This document shows, piece after piece, positions 1 to 12,481 of a stretch of DNA of 64,000 bases. Every line of letters begins with the position of its first letter. Within the stretch, counting starts at the first letter, position 1. The translations under genes and the position numbers were made by a program. The DNA lies in the NCBI GenBank assembly GCA_013420905.1, contig JAAXNY010000006.1, positions 2,418,001-2,482,000 of the forward strand, written 5' to 3'. The DNA is from Collybia mongolica (lineage: Eukaryota > Basidiomycota > Agaricomycetes > Agaricales > Clitocybaceae). The notes under the pieces were generated by a model. The model saw only the letters and a list, made by a program, of their open reading frames with translations, was not told the DNA's origin and did not search any database.

Positions 1-3000
1 CTGTGATAACAGTATTTGTTTCACATAGAGCCTGATTGACTGTGACTCTTGGTCTTCATCGTCCTGTAGCACGCTCACCGAGACATCGTGTAGATCGACA
101 CGAAAGTCCATGGTAGCGCCTCTACTAGACTCAGTGGCTTGGTCATGGATTGGATAGCTGTCGGGAGTGTCCAAAGTGGGATGCACAGGGAAAGGACTGG
201 TGAAAAATTCAAGCAGAGCAATGACTGGATCCAATGCAAAAATAATTTGGGGAGAGTCAACAGTAAGAACTGCGAGAGATGCACGGTTCCGTCCCCCTGA
301 CATCGTGAAGAGTGCCATAAATTGGTTTCGGTCGTGTTGTGCAGTTGGAATAATCTCGCGGAATTTAGTGTTTCCGGGCCTTGTGTTGCTCATTGTGAAG
401 GACCTCAGCACTATCTGAGCCTCCCCTGAGCTATCAGAAAGCAGTTTTAGGCGTAGAGTGTTATCATTCAAGGCAAATCTTGCAATACCATGATCCTTGA
501 GGTTGGCCTGTGACGAAGCCAGGGCGTCGTAGAGATGCAGTTTGATAGCTTTAATAGAGATCATCAAATCAAGAGCAGTCCGTGTTGTGATGATTCCGCT
601 AGACAAGCCAAGCCGCAGTTCAGGTTCTAGATCCACAGATAAGTGATTTTCATCGCCAAACGGAGAGTATTCGCGCTTCAACGCTGAAGTATTAGCTGAC
701 GAAATGGGCCCTGGCTCTCCCGAGACAACCCGAGGAACTGCTTGTGAGAGTTGTATCAACAATCCATATTGCCGTTGGGTTAAATGTAATCTGACATCCG
801 AAATTTTCACTGAAACCTGTTAGGATCTCTGGGTTAGGAATGCAAGAAGCCTGGACCCAAAACGGACCTGAGTGTTAGGGTCATTATTGTTGCTTGCATC
901 ACCCATCCCGCTGAACTGAACCACATCCGCAGTTACATCAATATCGTCGATGATTTTGAGGATCGAATTGCCTTCTCCTTGATAGAGACTAGACACAAGT
1001 TGTATTCCACGAAGGCTGGCTGAAATTTTATTAACAGCGGCCTCGGATGTGTTCTGGGCCCTTATTTCTCCAAGGCGCATCACCAAAATATCACGAGACT
1101 GAGCTGGGTGAGATGGAAATACTAAAATTGGGGTCTTTACCGAAATCTCGAACTGCATGTGCTCGATCTCTGATGCCCTTTGAACCGCAACTTGAGTCGC
1201 CGCATCGTACAGTCCTTTGAGCTTCGCGAGTTTCACAACAAATAGATAGATATCGTGGAGCGGCCCCTCCAAAAAGTGAAGCTTGACTGAAGCTGCATTT
1301 AGATAGACAGACGATTTCACCCCTGTGTATGAGTCCTCTGATGGGTCAAACGTCTGATAACGAAACTCGGCAAAATTTTGACCCTCGATGGACAGGATCT
1401 GATTAAACTCCTCGCGAACGTTATATCCCCGAAAATCGTTGCTGAGAGCCAGGCTCCCGAGCCTCCCAGTGACCCGCAGGGTTGTAGTTCGCAAGAACAC
1501 CGAAACGTCAGCTGTGGATAATGAGAGGGTGGCAAGGCTATCCGAGCCATGAATTAGGATAACTAGTAAGGACATCAATAAAAGTTACTATATACCACAA
1601 AATGATTGACCTTGAACCCGAGCAAGTTTTACCAACACCCGAATTTTTCCATTGGATGTAATGGTATTTTCTACGATTGTGTTGTCGCCTTTACCAAATG
1701 TACCACTTTGTATGTTGACGTTCGGCTGTACGCTCGACTGGGGGACGAATGTTGTCATGACAAAATCATATAGTGAAATAACAGGCTCTGGTGCTGCTCG
1801 AAATATAAAGGTAGAGATCTTGATGTCCACATTTTGATCAATCCCCTCGTAGACGCCAAGAAATTCGGGGGATTCTTTTTGGACTCGTGTGTAGGTGACA
1901 CTGAGAAGGTCCTGGTCTTTTGTTTGGAGCGAGTCAGCAGAAGACATAAACCGTAGTAATTTATCAGTTCCAGGTTGAGCAAGGTCCATTGACACAGCGC
2001 TGAGGGAGTTTTAGTCAACATCAGGTATAGAGGGAAAGTGATGTTCACCGAAGGTTGACGCCAACTTTCATATCGTACTTCGCAAGGGCAAACCCAAATA
2101 TAAAATGTTCAAAAGAAACACTTCCGATTGGTTTATCTACGCCTGCAATGGTGGTTTTAGATATCTCTGCTTTTAGATGATCCACTTGAAAGTTAAGTTC
2201 AAGCAAATGTTGATGCAAGTCGGGGCGCTGAAAATGCCATCATTAGTGCCAATATAGACTGATAACAAACCGTCCAGACCTCTGACGAGCCATCTTCGGC
2301 TTCAAAGAAAAGGTCTTCGCCGCGAGACATCGAGCCTTCTTCATCCTCATCATCCTCGTTGTCATCGTTGTCGTCATCGTCAATGATATTGTATTCAAAT
2401 TCAGATTGGCCAAATAAGCCAGAGGGCAACTGAAATGTTCCAGAAACAAAACCGGTGGTAGGGGACAAGGGGCCTTTGTCTGCGTCGCCATCAAATTTTG
2501 GAATGCATACGTCAACCAATCGTATAAGAGATTTGTACTTTGTATCGGAAAGGTTGACCTGGAGTGTCGGAAGCTTCCCGGAAACTTTCAATCGAGCAAG
2601 GCTTAGTGCAGTTGGTACAATAGAATTGTGAACTTGGAGATCAATGTTTATTCTTTCCAAAAGATGGAGAGAATCATTTGAGGCTGAACTCAATGCATCA
2701 AGGCATGTCTGAAGATTGTTTCCAACAATGAACTATATGGATATTATGGATATTAATAAAGAATTGTTTAAATAAGTGGAGGGGTTTCGATACCTGTGCG
2801 GCCTCTAATCTAAGTAGCAATTTATCATACATCAGGGATTCCAGATATTTGTAATCATCATCGCTATATTTCTGGTTCCGTTTAAGGTGAATCGTTCGAA
2901 TCGCATCCTTGTCTGCCAGGTCACTCTCGATTGATATGTGGCCAGCGTCAATAACCAGGTGTTTACAGTCGTTGGTGGTGACACTGACATTTATGATTAG

Positions 3001-5663
3001 TATGACAAATAGACACAGAGGCCTAAATCTTACTCTTCAGGAACGATAAGTACAGGTGCATTCATATCCATGTGGATGTCTATTGTCTTATGTGTCTGAA
3101 GCGCAAATTCTAACCCAGTTCGAGTCTCCTTGCGGAGTCCTTCTAGGGTCCGACTGGCCACATTCTCAACATAACACATTAGATATGCCACCAAAAAAAT
3201 AGTCCAAATACTCACTAATAGGGCTTCAACAGACTCCAATTGGCTTGCTGGGGGCTTCAAGAATTTGTAAACAGCTTCCACATAACCTTTGTGGTATATA
3301 ATTTCCATGTGCCGCATGCGGACTGTCAGGGCATTATCAGCCCGTTCATTTAACGGGCTTTTCTCGAATTTAACAAAGAAGAACGGATCAATCTCATCTC
3401 GGTTGGATTCTACCTCCGGAATCTTCGCTCCAGAATGCTCAGCTTCTTCCGTGGTATTCGTCTTCACACGGACGATTTTGGGATAGAGTGTATTCTGAGT
3501 TGTTCCATCGAAGACTCCAAAGTCACCCAGGGAAACGGACGCTTCAAAATTACCAGGCCTTTGAATGAAGCTGGCCTGGAATGACTTGAATACGACTGAG
3601 ATGACGTCTTGAACGACACCAAGATGGTCTGTGCGGAGGGCAAAAGATCCTTTGTTCAACTTAGCAGATACTCGTGCTTTGAGTGAATCCCGAGGAGCTT
3701 GGAAGGATTCTACAAGGGCCGCCTTTTCGTCATAGTCGAGGACGTCATACAGTTCCTTACGCTGTTTAGCCGTCATCGGTTTGCCGAACGCGGGGTCATC
3801 ATCAGACGCATCGCTTGTTGATGATCCCCAAATCCAGCTGGTCCAACCTTGTTTTGCTGGTTGTTGCCTCCGTTCTCCTTCGAGCCTCTTCCGAAGTGCC
3901 TGATCCTTTCGCAGACGCGAACGCGCAATTGACCTGTAGAACCTAATATCCTCATAGGATAGTTTCTTCTCCAATGTTTCAAATCGTGTGAGCTCCTATA
4001 AGTGATCATGAGGAATGTCATGTATATGGATGAGCTGAATGGCATACATCCTCAACCAATGGATTTAACATTTTCTTCTGAAATAACTCCACATAACTAT
4101 TCCTATCATCCCGCCGCTCAGCAAAGTAAGCCCATGTCCACCTGTGGTTGCGCTCGCGAACCCCTGCAAGGATTGCTTTCCCCGCAAATAGGAGACGTGA
4201 TTTCGCGGTGGTGGTCGAGAACTCTTGAGGTTTGAATTTTCGATACTGAAAGGATATCAGAAGATAAATGCAAGGAAGGCAAATGCTTACTTGACGTTGT
4301 CTTATGTAAACGTGGTACATGTCAAGGAGCGAGATTATGTCCCGGTACTGGCTATCATCAAGAGCAATACCAATCTCGTCGAAAATCAATTGGATATCGA
4401 ACCGCGGTGTTTGCTGATCAACTCTGTGGTTGACCACAATCTAGACAATGATGAGTCTACGCCACAGAACATGCAGGTCAACTCACACGACCCTCCCCTG
4501 AGACAGGCTTGAGAATGAATTGATGGCCTGTAGCCAGCGGTCCTTGTGTTATCTGCTGTACGTTTAAGCAATCGCACACGTACCACTAAAGAAGGCATAC
4601 TCACCATATCAGAAAACTTCTTAATCGCATCCGCAGTCTGAAGGCCAGCCATGCTGGGAGAATCGGTATTGAAATATACCGCCAAAGATTCTAGATTTGC
4701 AAGCTGAGAGTCGTATGAACAATTGCCTTGACTGGTTTAGGGTGGTTGAGCTCACTTTATGGATTGCCCCTGCAGTACTTTCAATAAAGGCTGCTCTCCA
4801 TTCAGCGTTAACGGACACCGCTGTAAAACTAGCTAAAGTAACGCCAGCAGCAAATGGATGCTACAAGCAAGTGCTCTCAGTAGAGTGTTGAAAGGTTCTC
4901 ACAGATAATGGACAACATACTCCAGGGACGCTCAAGTGATCCTCATATCGTATGTGGATATTTTTGACCGTCACTTGAAGATTATTGATGATTTTGGATG
5001 TTAAAGATTCCCATAAACCCTGAGTTTGGGTGGAGTCGTCTAAAACTCTCAAGTTGACAAGTTGACGGAGAAGACGAAGATATCATCTGCCATACCAGAT
5101 GTTTCTGGCTGCGCGCGCATATGTAAGAGTTCCGCATTCTCCAAGCGCTCAGCCTTAGTAGCATATGCCCTTTCTTCCTCCTCTTGAGGATCATAGTTTG
5201 TCTGCGGAGAAGGAACGACCAATAGATAGACATCTTCGATCAGAATCTCGACGGGCTGGTTTCCGAGGTTGAGCCAATGCAATGACAACGTAAATTTGCC
5301 CAAGTGCCCTAAAGATATTTAAGAACACTTTCTTTTTAGATATAAATCCAAGGAAGGCACCTTCCAAAACATCGACAGGCAACCTGAACTTATCCAGTGC
5401 ACCTTTTTTCAGGCGCAAATGCCGAAGGGTCAACTGGCCTATGAGAGATCAGATTGAGTAGGTGTATATAACAAAGATGGGACAACGTGCCTTGTCCAAT
5501 TCCATAATTGACTTGATTAAAGTCAAGATTCTCGACATAGGGAGCTAGGATACGGTTGAATAACTGATTGAGGGAAAATGAGGACGGGTCGTCACTGAAA
5601 TGAACAGAAATTTAAAAAACGCACTACATTCAACACCTCCTTCCCAGGGTCAAGCCACCACAT
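1..5663 (-). CDS. VPS13: VPS13 lipid-transfer protein, N-terminal part (gene continues past window start)
   Basis: Bridge-like lipid transfer protein of membrane contact sites. The N-terminal chorein region reads clearly once short introns are removed: ATG at 5663 opens [12 protein letters not shown], a splice leads to [14 protein letters not shown] (from 5563), then [47 protein letters not shown] and [12 protein letters not shown] (about 5220). This is the family's signature order. Further exons follow down to base 1, with repeated beta-rich segments and IHIRYEDH near 4930. An acidic low-complexity stretch (D/E run) lies near 2330-2390. Only about the first third of a usual VPS13 (over 3,000 residues) is inside the window; the C-terminal part lies beyond base 1. 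One N-terminal intron seems to need a GC donor (near 5490). Exon edges in the middle were not all resolved. Identification is from family motifs; the role is family knowledge. Confidence 0.93.
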
Positions 5664-7560
5664 GTTTAAGACACCTGTGAAAGAGTAAGATTCGGATGAC
5701 AGTGAAGAACGTTGAGAAAGAATAAAGTGCAAGCGAGCGAACGATAGGAGCGACTAAACAGCGGCTCTACACGTCATTATGACAATACGTAATCACTATT
5801 ATTTACACAATAACCTTCTCTCTTCTTTTCATCTCCATCTTTTTATTTATTATTGACTCGCCGCTTGCTCCGCCCCACAAACAGATATATCACAGGAACC
5901 CACCCACCCGGCTTCGTCAAGTGCTCGGATCGATTTTGCATCGCTTTCCCAATGATAACTAGATCGATGGATGGGTACTGATATATATGGTTTCTCGTGA
6001 TGGGATATGAATGTTTTCAGTGCTGTGACTGGGGACACCAATGTCACTTATCTGGGATGGTGAGTACCTGTCAAGATGGCGAATGTCCCTCAACCACTTA
6101 TGGCTCGCACCTAAGATTTTCCGGTACAAAAATGGGTCAATCCCGTCTCATTCGTGATCCATGTCGACTCATACCACGACTCGCAAACGCTACAGATAGA
6201 TATTTGGGCTGGGCTTGCGAGATGCAAGCAAATTGAGTGTATTTCGAATTCAAGAAAACGTGTAGCAGAAGTGCCCGGAGTCCCGATCACTTCCGTTGGT
6301 TTCCGAACCTGGGTGTGATGTGACGGCCAGGCAACCAGACTTGCCTACTTCATTCATTTAAGTACTTAAAGGCTGTCGTCCATGGTGGTCGTGTGCGCCT
6401 CCTGTTCACTAACATGGCGGGCGCCCCCCCCCCCCCCCCCCCGATACACTTCCTAAAACCCTTGTTATACCTCATGCTATCCGTTCAATCTAAATCAGCT
6501 ATTAGGTCTTCCCCAAATAACACCCAACCACCACCCAGGGTCCAGTTGAACGAGGTTGGCTGCCATCCGTCACCTTCAATGTTGTTTCTAACAGACAACG
6601 ATGAATCTATAGCTGGGGAGCCTCTGTGACTCTGTTGAACCTTTTACTCAGTTTGTGAATTTTATGATCCGGTATTCACAACATTCACGACAACCACAGA
6701 TTGATCCTACGCTCAGGCAAATCTGATGTTCGCTTGCACTGTACTGTCCCCACTTGGAGCCCATCTTCGGACATATGTATGTGCCTCTAATGGACTCATC
6801 ATTCAAGTCAAAGCCACCTCTTAAACTGGAAGGCAGGTCTGGATTTACACGACCTTCACGAGTTACGATCACGTTTCCTGCTCTTCATTCATGACCTAAT
6901 TCGGTCGCTTCGTTCGTCCGGTGTTCGTTTCACATTAGCCTGCATATCGTCAGCGTAACTAACCATAATCCTAGGTCGCAGCATCGTATTGCCTAGCACC
7001 ATCAAATTCCCCTCTATGCATTGTCTGTGCCCTTCCTTCAGGGTTGGGAACTTCCCGGGTCACATCCTTGGCTGTGAATCTTCTCAAAAATGCTCAGTTC
7101 AGCAAAACGTGAGAGCTGACTCCTATTCTATGAATTGACATATCCTAACAGACCTCAAGTGAGAGCGTTTTGCTTGCGGACTTGGAACAAGGGCCTTGTT
7201 TGGTCATCACTTAATGGCCCTTTATAGACACTTCAGGATTCATAATGACTATGTAGCATATATCGATGTAAAATCGACAAGCCGGAAATTGCACACCTGT
7301 ACTAACATTGCTCAAAAGATATTACATCTACGATGACGAAAAAATATCACACTCAATGTCGCGTTTATGTGGAACTTATGCATAAGTGAAGTGAAAAAAA
7401 CCCGGCCCTGAAAAAACATCCGCCCCAAGTTCCGAATCAAATAACACATGGAGCCATAAAGAGTGACTTGTGACACGAGCGTGACTAACGGGGATCTGTA
7501 AATTTCGCTTCGCAAAAATTTGAACGGTCTGAGTTTGTTCACTCTTTGGCTTCGACCGCT
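5664..7560. other. Intergenic region between divergent VPS13 and elongase genes
   Basis: About 1.9 kb with no convincing protein or RNA gene. It must hold the promoters of VPS13 (leftward) and the elongase (rightward). The only striking feature is a run of 19 C residues at 6424-6442. Small open frames here have no recognisable content. Confidence 0.6.
6424..6442. repeat. Homopolymer run of 19 C
   Basis: An uninterrupted C run, visible directly, in otherwise mixed sequence between two divergent genes. It may be a mononucleotide repeat; its exact length is unreliable in any assembly. Confidence 0.9.
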
Positions 7561-8737
7561 ATGGCTCCTCTTGCTGATTTCTTGCTTGCTTATGTTCCCG
7601 TTTCCCTCCCCCATTATTTAACGTCTTATGTCAAAGGCGAGACTCCTCTTTCGACAACTCCAGCCGTGCTGGCAACTCTGGCTTCATACCTGGCAATCAT
7701 TTTTGGTACTCAAGCTGCCATGAGGAACCAGCCGCCGCACAAGCTCACGCCACTCTTTCAAACACATAATGTTATCCTTTGTACTGGGAGCCTAGTTCTT
7801 CTTCTGCTCATGTTGGAGGAAATTTTGCCCATAATGTGGAAAAATGGCATTTTTAATGCCCTTTGTGCTGAGGATTCCTGGACACCTGTACGTCTACTTC
7901 GTGACCATTTTCACCGTTATCTCATAGCCATACGCAGAGAATGGAATTTTACTACATGATTAACTACTATTTCAAGTACCTTGAGCTCTTGGACACCGTC
8001 TTCTTAGCCTTTAAAAAGAAACCCTTACGTGAGCTGTCTCCATATTCGAGCTTTCCCAAAGTTTCATATCATCACTATTCCGGGTCTCAGAGTTCTTGCA
8101 TGTCTTCCATCACTCTGCCACTGCTCTACTATGTTATTCTCAACTGAACGGCAAGACTAGCATTGTGAGGTTTCTTTTATGTTAACTTTTCATGCGCTTA
8201 TAATACGTACAGTCTTGGGCTGTGATTGTCCTCAACCTGGCTGTTCACGTCGTTATGTGTCAGTTGAGACTGGGCTTTGCTATCCGTTTTCCTAACTGTT
8301 CATTCAGATTACTATTACTATGCCACTGCTGGAGGAGCAAGGATATGGGTAAGTTACTATAGATTCATTATTAGTACCACTTTTGACATCTGTCCAGTGG
8401 AAAAAATACCTGACATCTATGCAAATTGCTCAATTTGTCATTGACATCGTCCTCGTATACTATGGCAGTATGTCATGCTTCTCTCGTGCCATACAAGCCA
8501 TAACTTAAATATCGATTAGCATATCAGCATACCGCTGCTACTTACTTCGTGAATACCCTCCCTCATGTAGCCAATTGTGCCGGATCGGAAACTGCGGCAG
8601 TCTTCGGCTGCGCACTTCTTACAAGTTACCTCGGCCTCTTCATTAACTTCTATCTCCAAACATACAAGAAACCCGCGACAGTCAACAAGCACACCGCGAA
8701 CGGCAACGGAATGGCGAATGGAAAAGCGAATGGGTGA
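7561..8737 (+). CDS. ELO-family very-long-chain fatty acid elongase (3-ketoacyl-CoA synthase)
   Basis: Condensing enzyme of ER fatty-acid elongation that joins malonyl-CoA to a long acyl-CoA. The first ATG of the open frame (7561, MAPLADFLLAYVP) gives a normal ELO N-terminus. After splicing, the diagnostic blocks appear in order: RMEFYYMINYYFKYLELLDT, KKKPLQ joined to FLHVFHHSATALLCYSQLNG (the HxxHH box, near 8094-8150), SWAVIVLNLAVHVVMYYYYY, then WKKYLTSMQIAQFVIDIVLV and a last exon FVNTLPHVANCAG. At least five introns are needed, all GT-AG, for example 7885-7934. Several hydrophobic helices fit a multispanning ER protein. The C-terminus is uncertain: the frame stops at 8737 after an N/G/K-rich tail, but a GTGAGT donor at that point and an acceptor near 8783 could replace the end with a few other residues ending in HRAE. 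Fungal ELO2/ELO3-type is likely; substrate length cannot be read. Confidence 0.95.
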
Positions 8738-9286
8738 GTGCAATAACCTTGTGAAGGCTTTGAGTTTATTGTGCCTTCTTTAGGCATAGGGCTGAGTGAT
8801 GTATTTTTCAAAGAAAACGAGCCATATAATTACGAGCTATACCAGCACTTATACCCAGGGAATCTATATATTGGTATTAATTCTTAGACGAGTGCGATTG
8901 GTATACAAACGATCGTATTCGTAATACTGCGGACTACACTACCACACTAAGTCTGGCTACAAATACTCAGCCATCAACATACCTTGACCCGTCAACTTGA
9001 AGCCCCACAGTTCTTTAGTTGTGGCATGAACATGATATGCTATATATCGTCCATATATGTAGGCATATCAATGTGCTAAGATGATTATCGCCGCATAAAC
9101 ATGGCTTTACACATAAGTAGGCACATCATTAAAGCATCGCCACAACATTAACATTCAGTGTCAGATCGTAATTCCAGTCATTTTGATCAAACCTCCCCTG
9201 TGCATCGACAAGAAGCCTCAGGACGTAGCTAAAGCCTTTGTTTCTCTTGTTAACGGGGCCAGTTTATTCCTCTGACTGATCGGGAG
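8738..9286. other. Intergenic: elongase 3' end and RasGAP promoter
   Basis: About 550 bp between two genes on the same strand. No further gene or repeat is recognised. It should contain the elongase 3' UTR and the promoter of the downstream RasGAP. Confidence 0.5.
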
Positions 9287-12200
9287 ATGTCAGAGAGCCG
9301 GGACCGCTCAACCATTATCCCAGGACGTCTAGATCTTCCCAGAGAGTTTCTCGTCTCTGCAGAGCTTTATGTGTCGACGGCAGCGGCAGCTTCGTTGCGC
9401 AAAGTGAGATCTGGTCGCTCGAGGCCTGCCCTAGTGGCTAACACTCCTGTTTAAGCCTGGACACCAACGGAGGAAGGCAGACAAGCGCGAATCCTCCATA
9501 GGCCAAGCAGAAGACGGAAAGAGAATAAAAGGTGAGTGCCAGTAACAGTGTGAAACTTCAACTTCCTAGACTGAAAAATACTCAGAAAAATCCAGCTGGC
9601 TCACGTTGGCGAAGGGTCCATCTGGTACCGGACATTGGAGATCCGCTACATGTAAGCTCTCAGAGGAAGGGGATCGTTGTTTATTTAACATATATGTCGA
9701 TGTACGTTACCTCCCATTTCGATTGGCTTTGCTGACTTTTATTAAAGGAGAGTATTCTTTACCAAACCGTCTACATACATCTCCTAAATCAAACAGACAT
9801 CCGCCACGCAGACAGTTCACTTTTTTTTCGCAAGGAATGTATTGGGATTTACTGTATCGCGTGAGCCAGCCCACTATTATTTGGCTTTGATAAACCAACT
9901 GAATACGGTTCAGCGGTCAACGATGGACCTCGACCTACACTGGAGAACCAGTCTATCTTCAGTTCCCAAACACAGACTCATGTAACACCTGGTTAGCCTT
10001 ATTAAGGTCCTACGCCATTCCCGAGATATATGGCCGTTGGTCATTTCCCTCGGATGGTGGCTCATATCGCATGTGGCGACAAGTGGAGCTCACGGTCAGC
10101 CAAGGTCGCAATTTAGGAAACACCAAATCTTTTGACATCGGAGGGGATATGTTCCCAGAATCTGATGCTGTGGACTTCGGTGTATCATGCGAGATTCATC
10201 TCAATGACATTCTCTGTGGTCGTACTACTGTGAAGAAAGGAATTGGGTCCCCAGATTGGCATGAGAGCTTCACGTTTTCAGACCTCCCACCATTCGAGTC
10301 CCTCGACTTGATGGTTTGGCGGGAAAAAAAGATAGGCAAACCCGGAATATTGGGTTCTATCCGAATTCCGCTAAGTAGCTTTCGTCGTGGCGAAGCTGTT
10401 GAAGGGTGGTTTCCTGTCCTTCAAAGCGGTTCCGCGTCCAGCGATACCCAAGCAGGTGAACTCCGACTCAAGCTACGCATCGACGAGTTAGTGTCCTCAT
10501 TCCTATCATTTCACCTACAACTCACCTTAGTGTACAGAGAGATAATCCTTCCATATTCCGCATACTCCGGGCTGCTGAAGGTGAACAGTGTTATCATACT
10601 TCAGGCTACAGAAAATTTAATATTAAACAGACATTCAATACCCAAAACTTCCTCGATTGGATGAGGGACTTTGAAACTCAATTGAAGCTGAAAACCACCT
10701 CGACACAGTTGATGTCAATCGCGGTTGCAGGAAACATTCTAATTGAGCATGTACAAGAACTTGCATCTCGCGAAGTAGACGGAACGCCATCATGTAAGTA
10801 ACTCCTCTTGCCGTAAATAATAATGCCTGAGCTCTTCTGAAGCCCATCAGACGCTATTTCGCGGAAACACAATTTTAACTAAGACTATGGAGCTGTGTAT
10901 GGCATGGTATGGGAAAGCATTTTTGGAGGCGAGCATAGGCAGTGTTCTCCGTAGGCTGTGTGCAGAGAAAGTTGCCATCGAAGTAGATCCTTTGCGAAGT
11001 GGAAAGAGTACTCGGGACGTTGAGCGCAATGTTGACCAATTGATATATTGGTGCCAGCAGTTTTGGAATCAGATATACTCTGTAAGAACAGAGTGCCCTC
11101 AGTGAGTCTTGACACGATCATTGTCCTGTTAAATTTATGCTCAAGGAAATCCAGGGAGATGCGTCGATTATTCGAGACTATCCGAACTCTTGTTGAACAG
11201 CGGTATAAACCTGAGCACCACGCCCAGGAACAGAATCGAGAACTTCCATGGCAAAGTGTCTCTGCATTCTGCTTCCTACGATTCATTGTTCCAGCTATCC
11301 TTCATCCTCATCTATTCGGTCTATGTCCAGGTTTGTGTCATGTTTTACATGTAGAATTCATCTGACACCTTCTAGGCCTGCCAAGCGTACCTGTCCAACG
11401 TAGTCTGACTCTGATCGCAAAAGTTATCCAGAGTTTAGCCAATTTGAATGCGGTACGTTGTTACTGTTATTATATTATATCGACGAAAATTAAACAATAT
11501 CAGACTGTCCAAAAAGAAAACTTCATGCGCGGTGTAAAAGATTTTTTACAGGAATGTGTTCCTGCGATGGTTGACTACATCCTAGTAGTTTCCACACCGA
11601 CAAAGGAAGCCTATACTTCTGCTATGAGTAGAATATCCAACAGGCATGATCGACTCAACATCGTCAATGCGCTACGGCAGCGAGCCTCAGCGATGTCAGT
11701 TCTAGCTCGGGAATCTGTCCCAATCCTTCCTTATCTTTTGGATATTCCCCGACATTTAGCTATCATCACGTCTGCTGTTATCCGGAATTCGAGAGAATTC
11801 CAAGCAAGGCCTAAACCCTATTTACCTGCTGATATGGCATTGCATGATTTCTGCTCTCGGTGCTTTGAAGTCGAAGAACACGCTCTTCTGCGTGTTAGTC
11901 AACTGGCTGCTAGGATTTCATCGGACAGACAGCGAACACCTGCCTCGCCTAATCGAGCGCAAGTCGCCAGCCCTTCAGTTACTACTGACGAGATCCGTCG
12001 GTCCGATGTTGCCGAATCTACACGCCGCCCTCGAGCCCGCAAGCCTATGCGGCCGTCCACCGCGCCTTCTCCATCTGAACCTAACACCTCTCATCGCGGA
12101 ATGTTTGGCAACGTACCAGTGGCCACCTCCCAGGACTTTACTCGCGCCTCTGCAAGGCTTGATGAGAGTCCAAATAACCGACGTTTACGTTTGGTGTCGA

Positions 12201-12331
12201 CATCCACGGACTCTCTACCCTCTCTGGGGGCAACAACAACATCAGTCCAGGCAACAGATTTACCGCAAGATATATCAGACGAGGCTGGTAAAAGGAAAAG
12301 GAGATTGTTGAGGGGCATATTGCGAAGGTAG
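9287..12331 (+). CDS. PH-C2-RasGAP protein, BUD2/CLA2-like GTPase-activating protein
   Basis: Predicted GTPase activator for a Ras/Rap-type small GTPase (in yeast, Bud2 acts on Rsr1 in polarity). The start chosen is ATG 9287 (MSESRDRSTIIPG). Exon 1 ends at 9403, followed by a 52-nt intron (9404-9455) with a perfect GGCTAAC branch site, exon 2 9456-9531, a 54-nt intron 9532-9585, and exon 3 up to about 9701. A PH-like domain follows (GHWRSATCKLSEEGDR, ILYQTVYIHLLNQTDIR, SLFFRKECIGIYC, VYLQFPNTDSCNTWLALLRS). A C2 domain starts near 10,071 (WRQVELTVSQGRNLG, CEIHLNDILCGRT, SPDWHESFTF). The RasGAP domain spans about 10,640-11,760, with LFRGNTILTK and the catalytic-helix motif FLRFIVPAILHPHLFGL (near 11,277-11,327). 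The C-terminal 150 residues are polar, S/P/R-rich and end in basic KRKRRLLRGILRR. The domain order fits Bud2-type GAPs better than IRA or Gap1 types; the exact target is inferred. Confidence 0.86.
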
Positions 12332-12481
12332 CTTGCCATGAATTGGGACCAATTGTTGATGCGATGGATTACAAGGCGAAACAGTCATTATATATGCACC
12401 GGAGTAAAGAAAGGAGCTACAATTACATTTTCCAAGGAATGGATTTGATGGGGTGGATATCATTATAGTAGGTGGTGCTCG

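Noticed and set aside
9440..9456. In-frame TAA in the first exon of the RasGAP gene
   Set aside because: It lies inside a 52-nt GT-AG intron (9,404-9,455) with a GGCTAAC branch site, so the gene is not broken.
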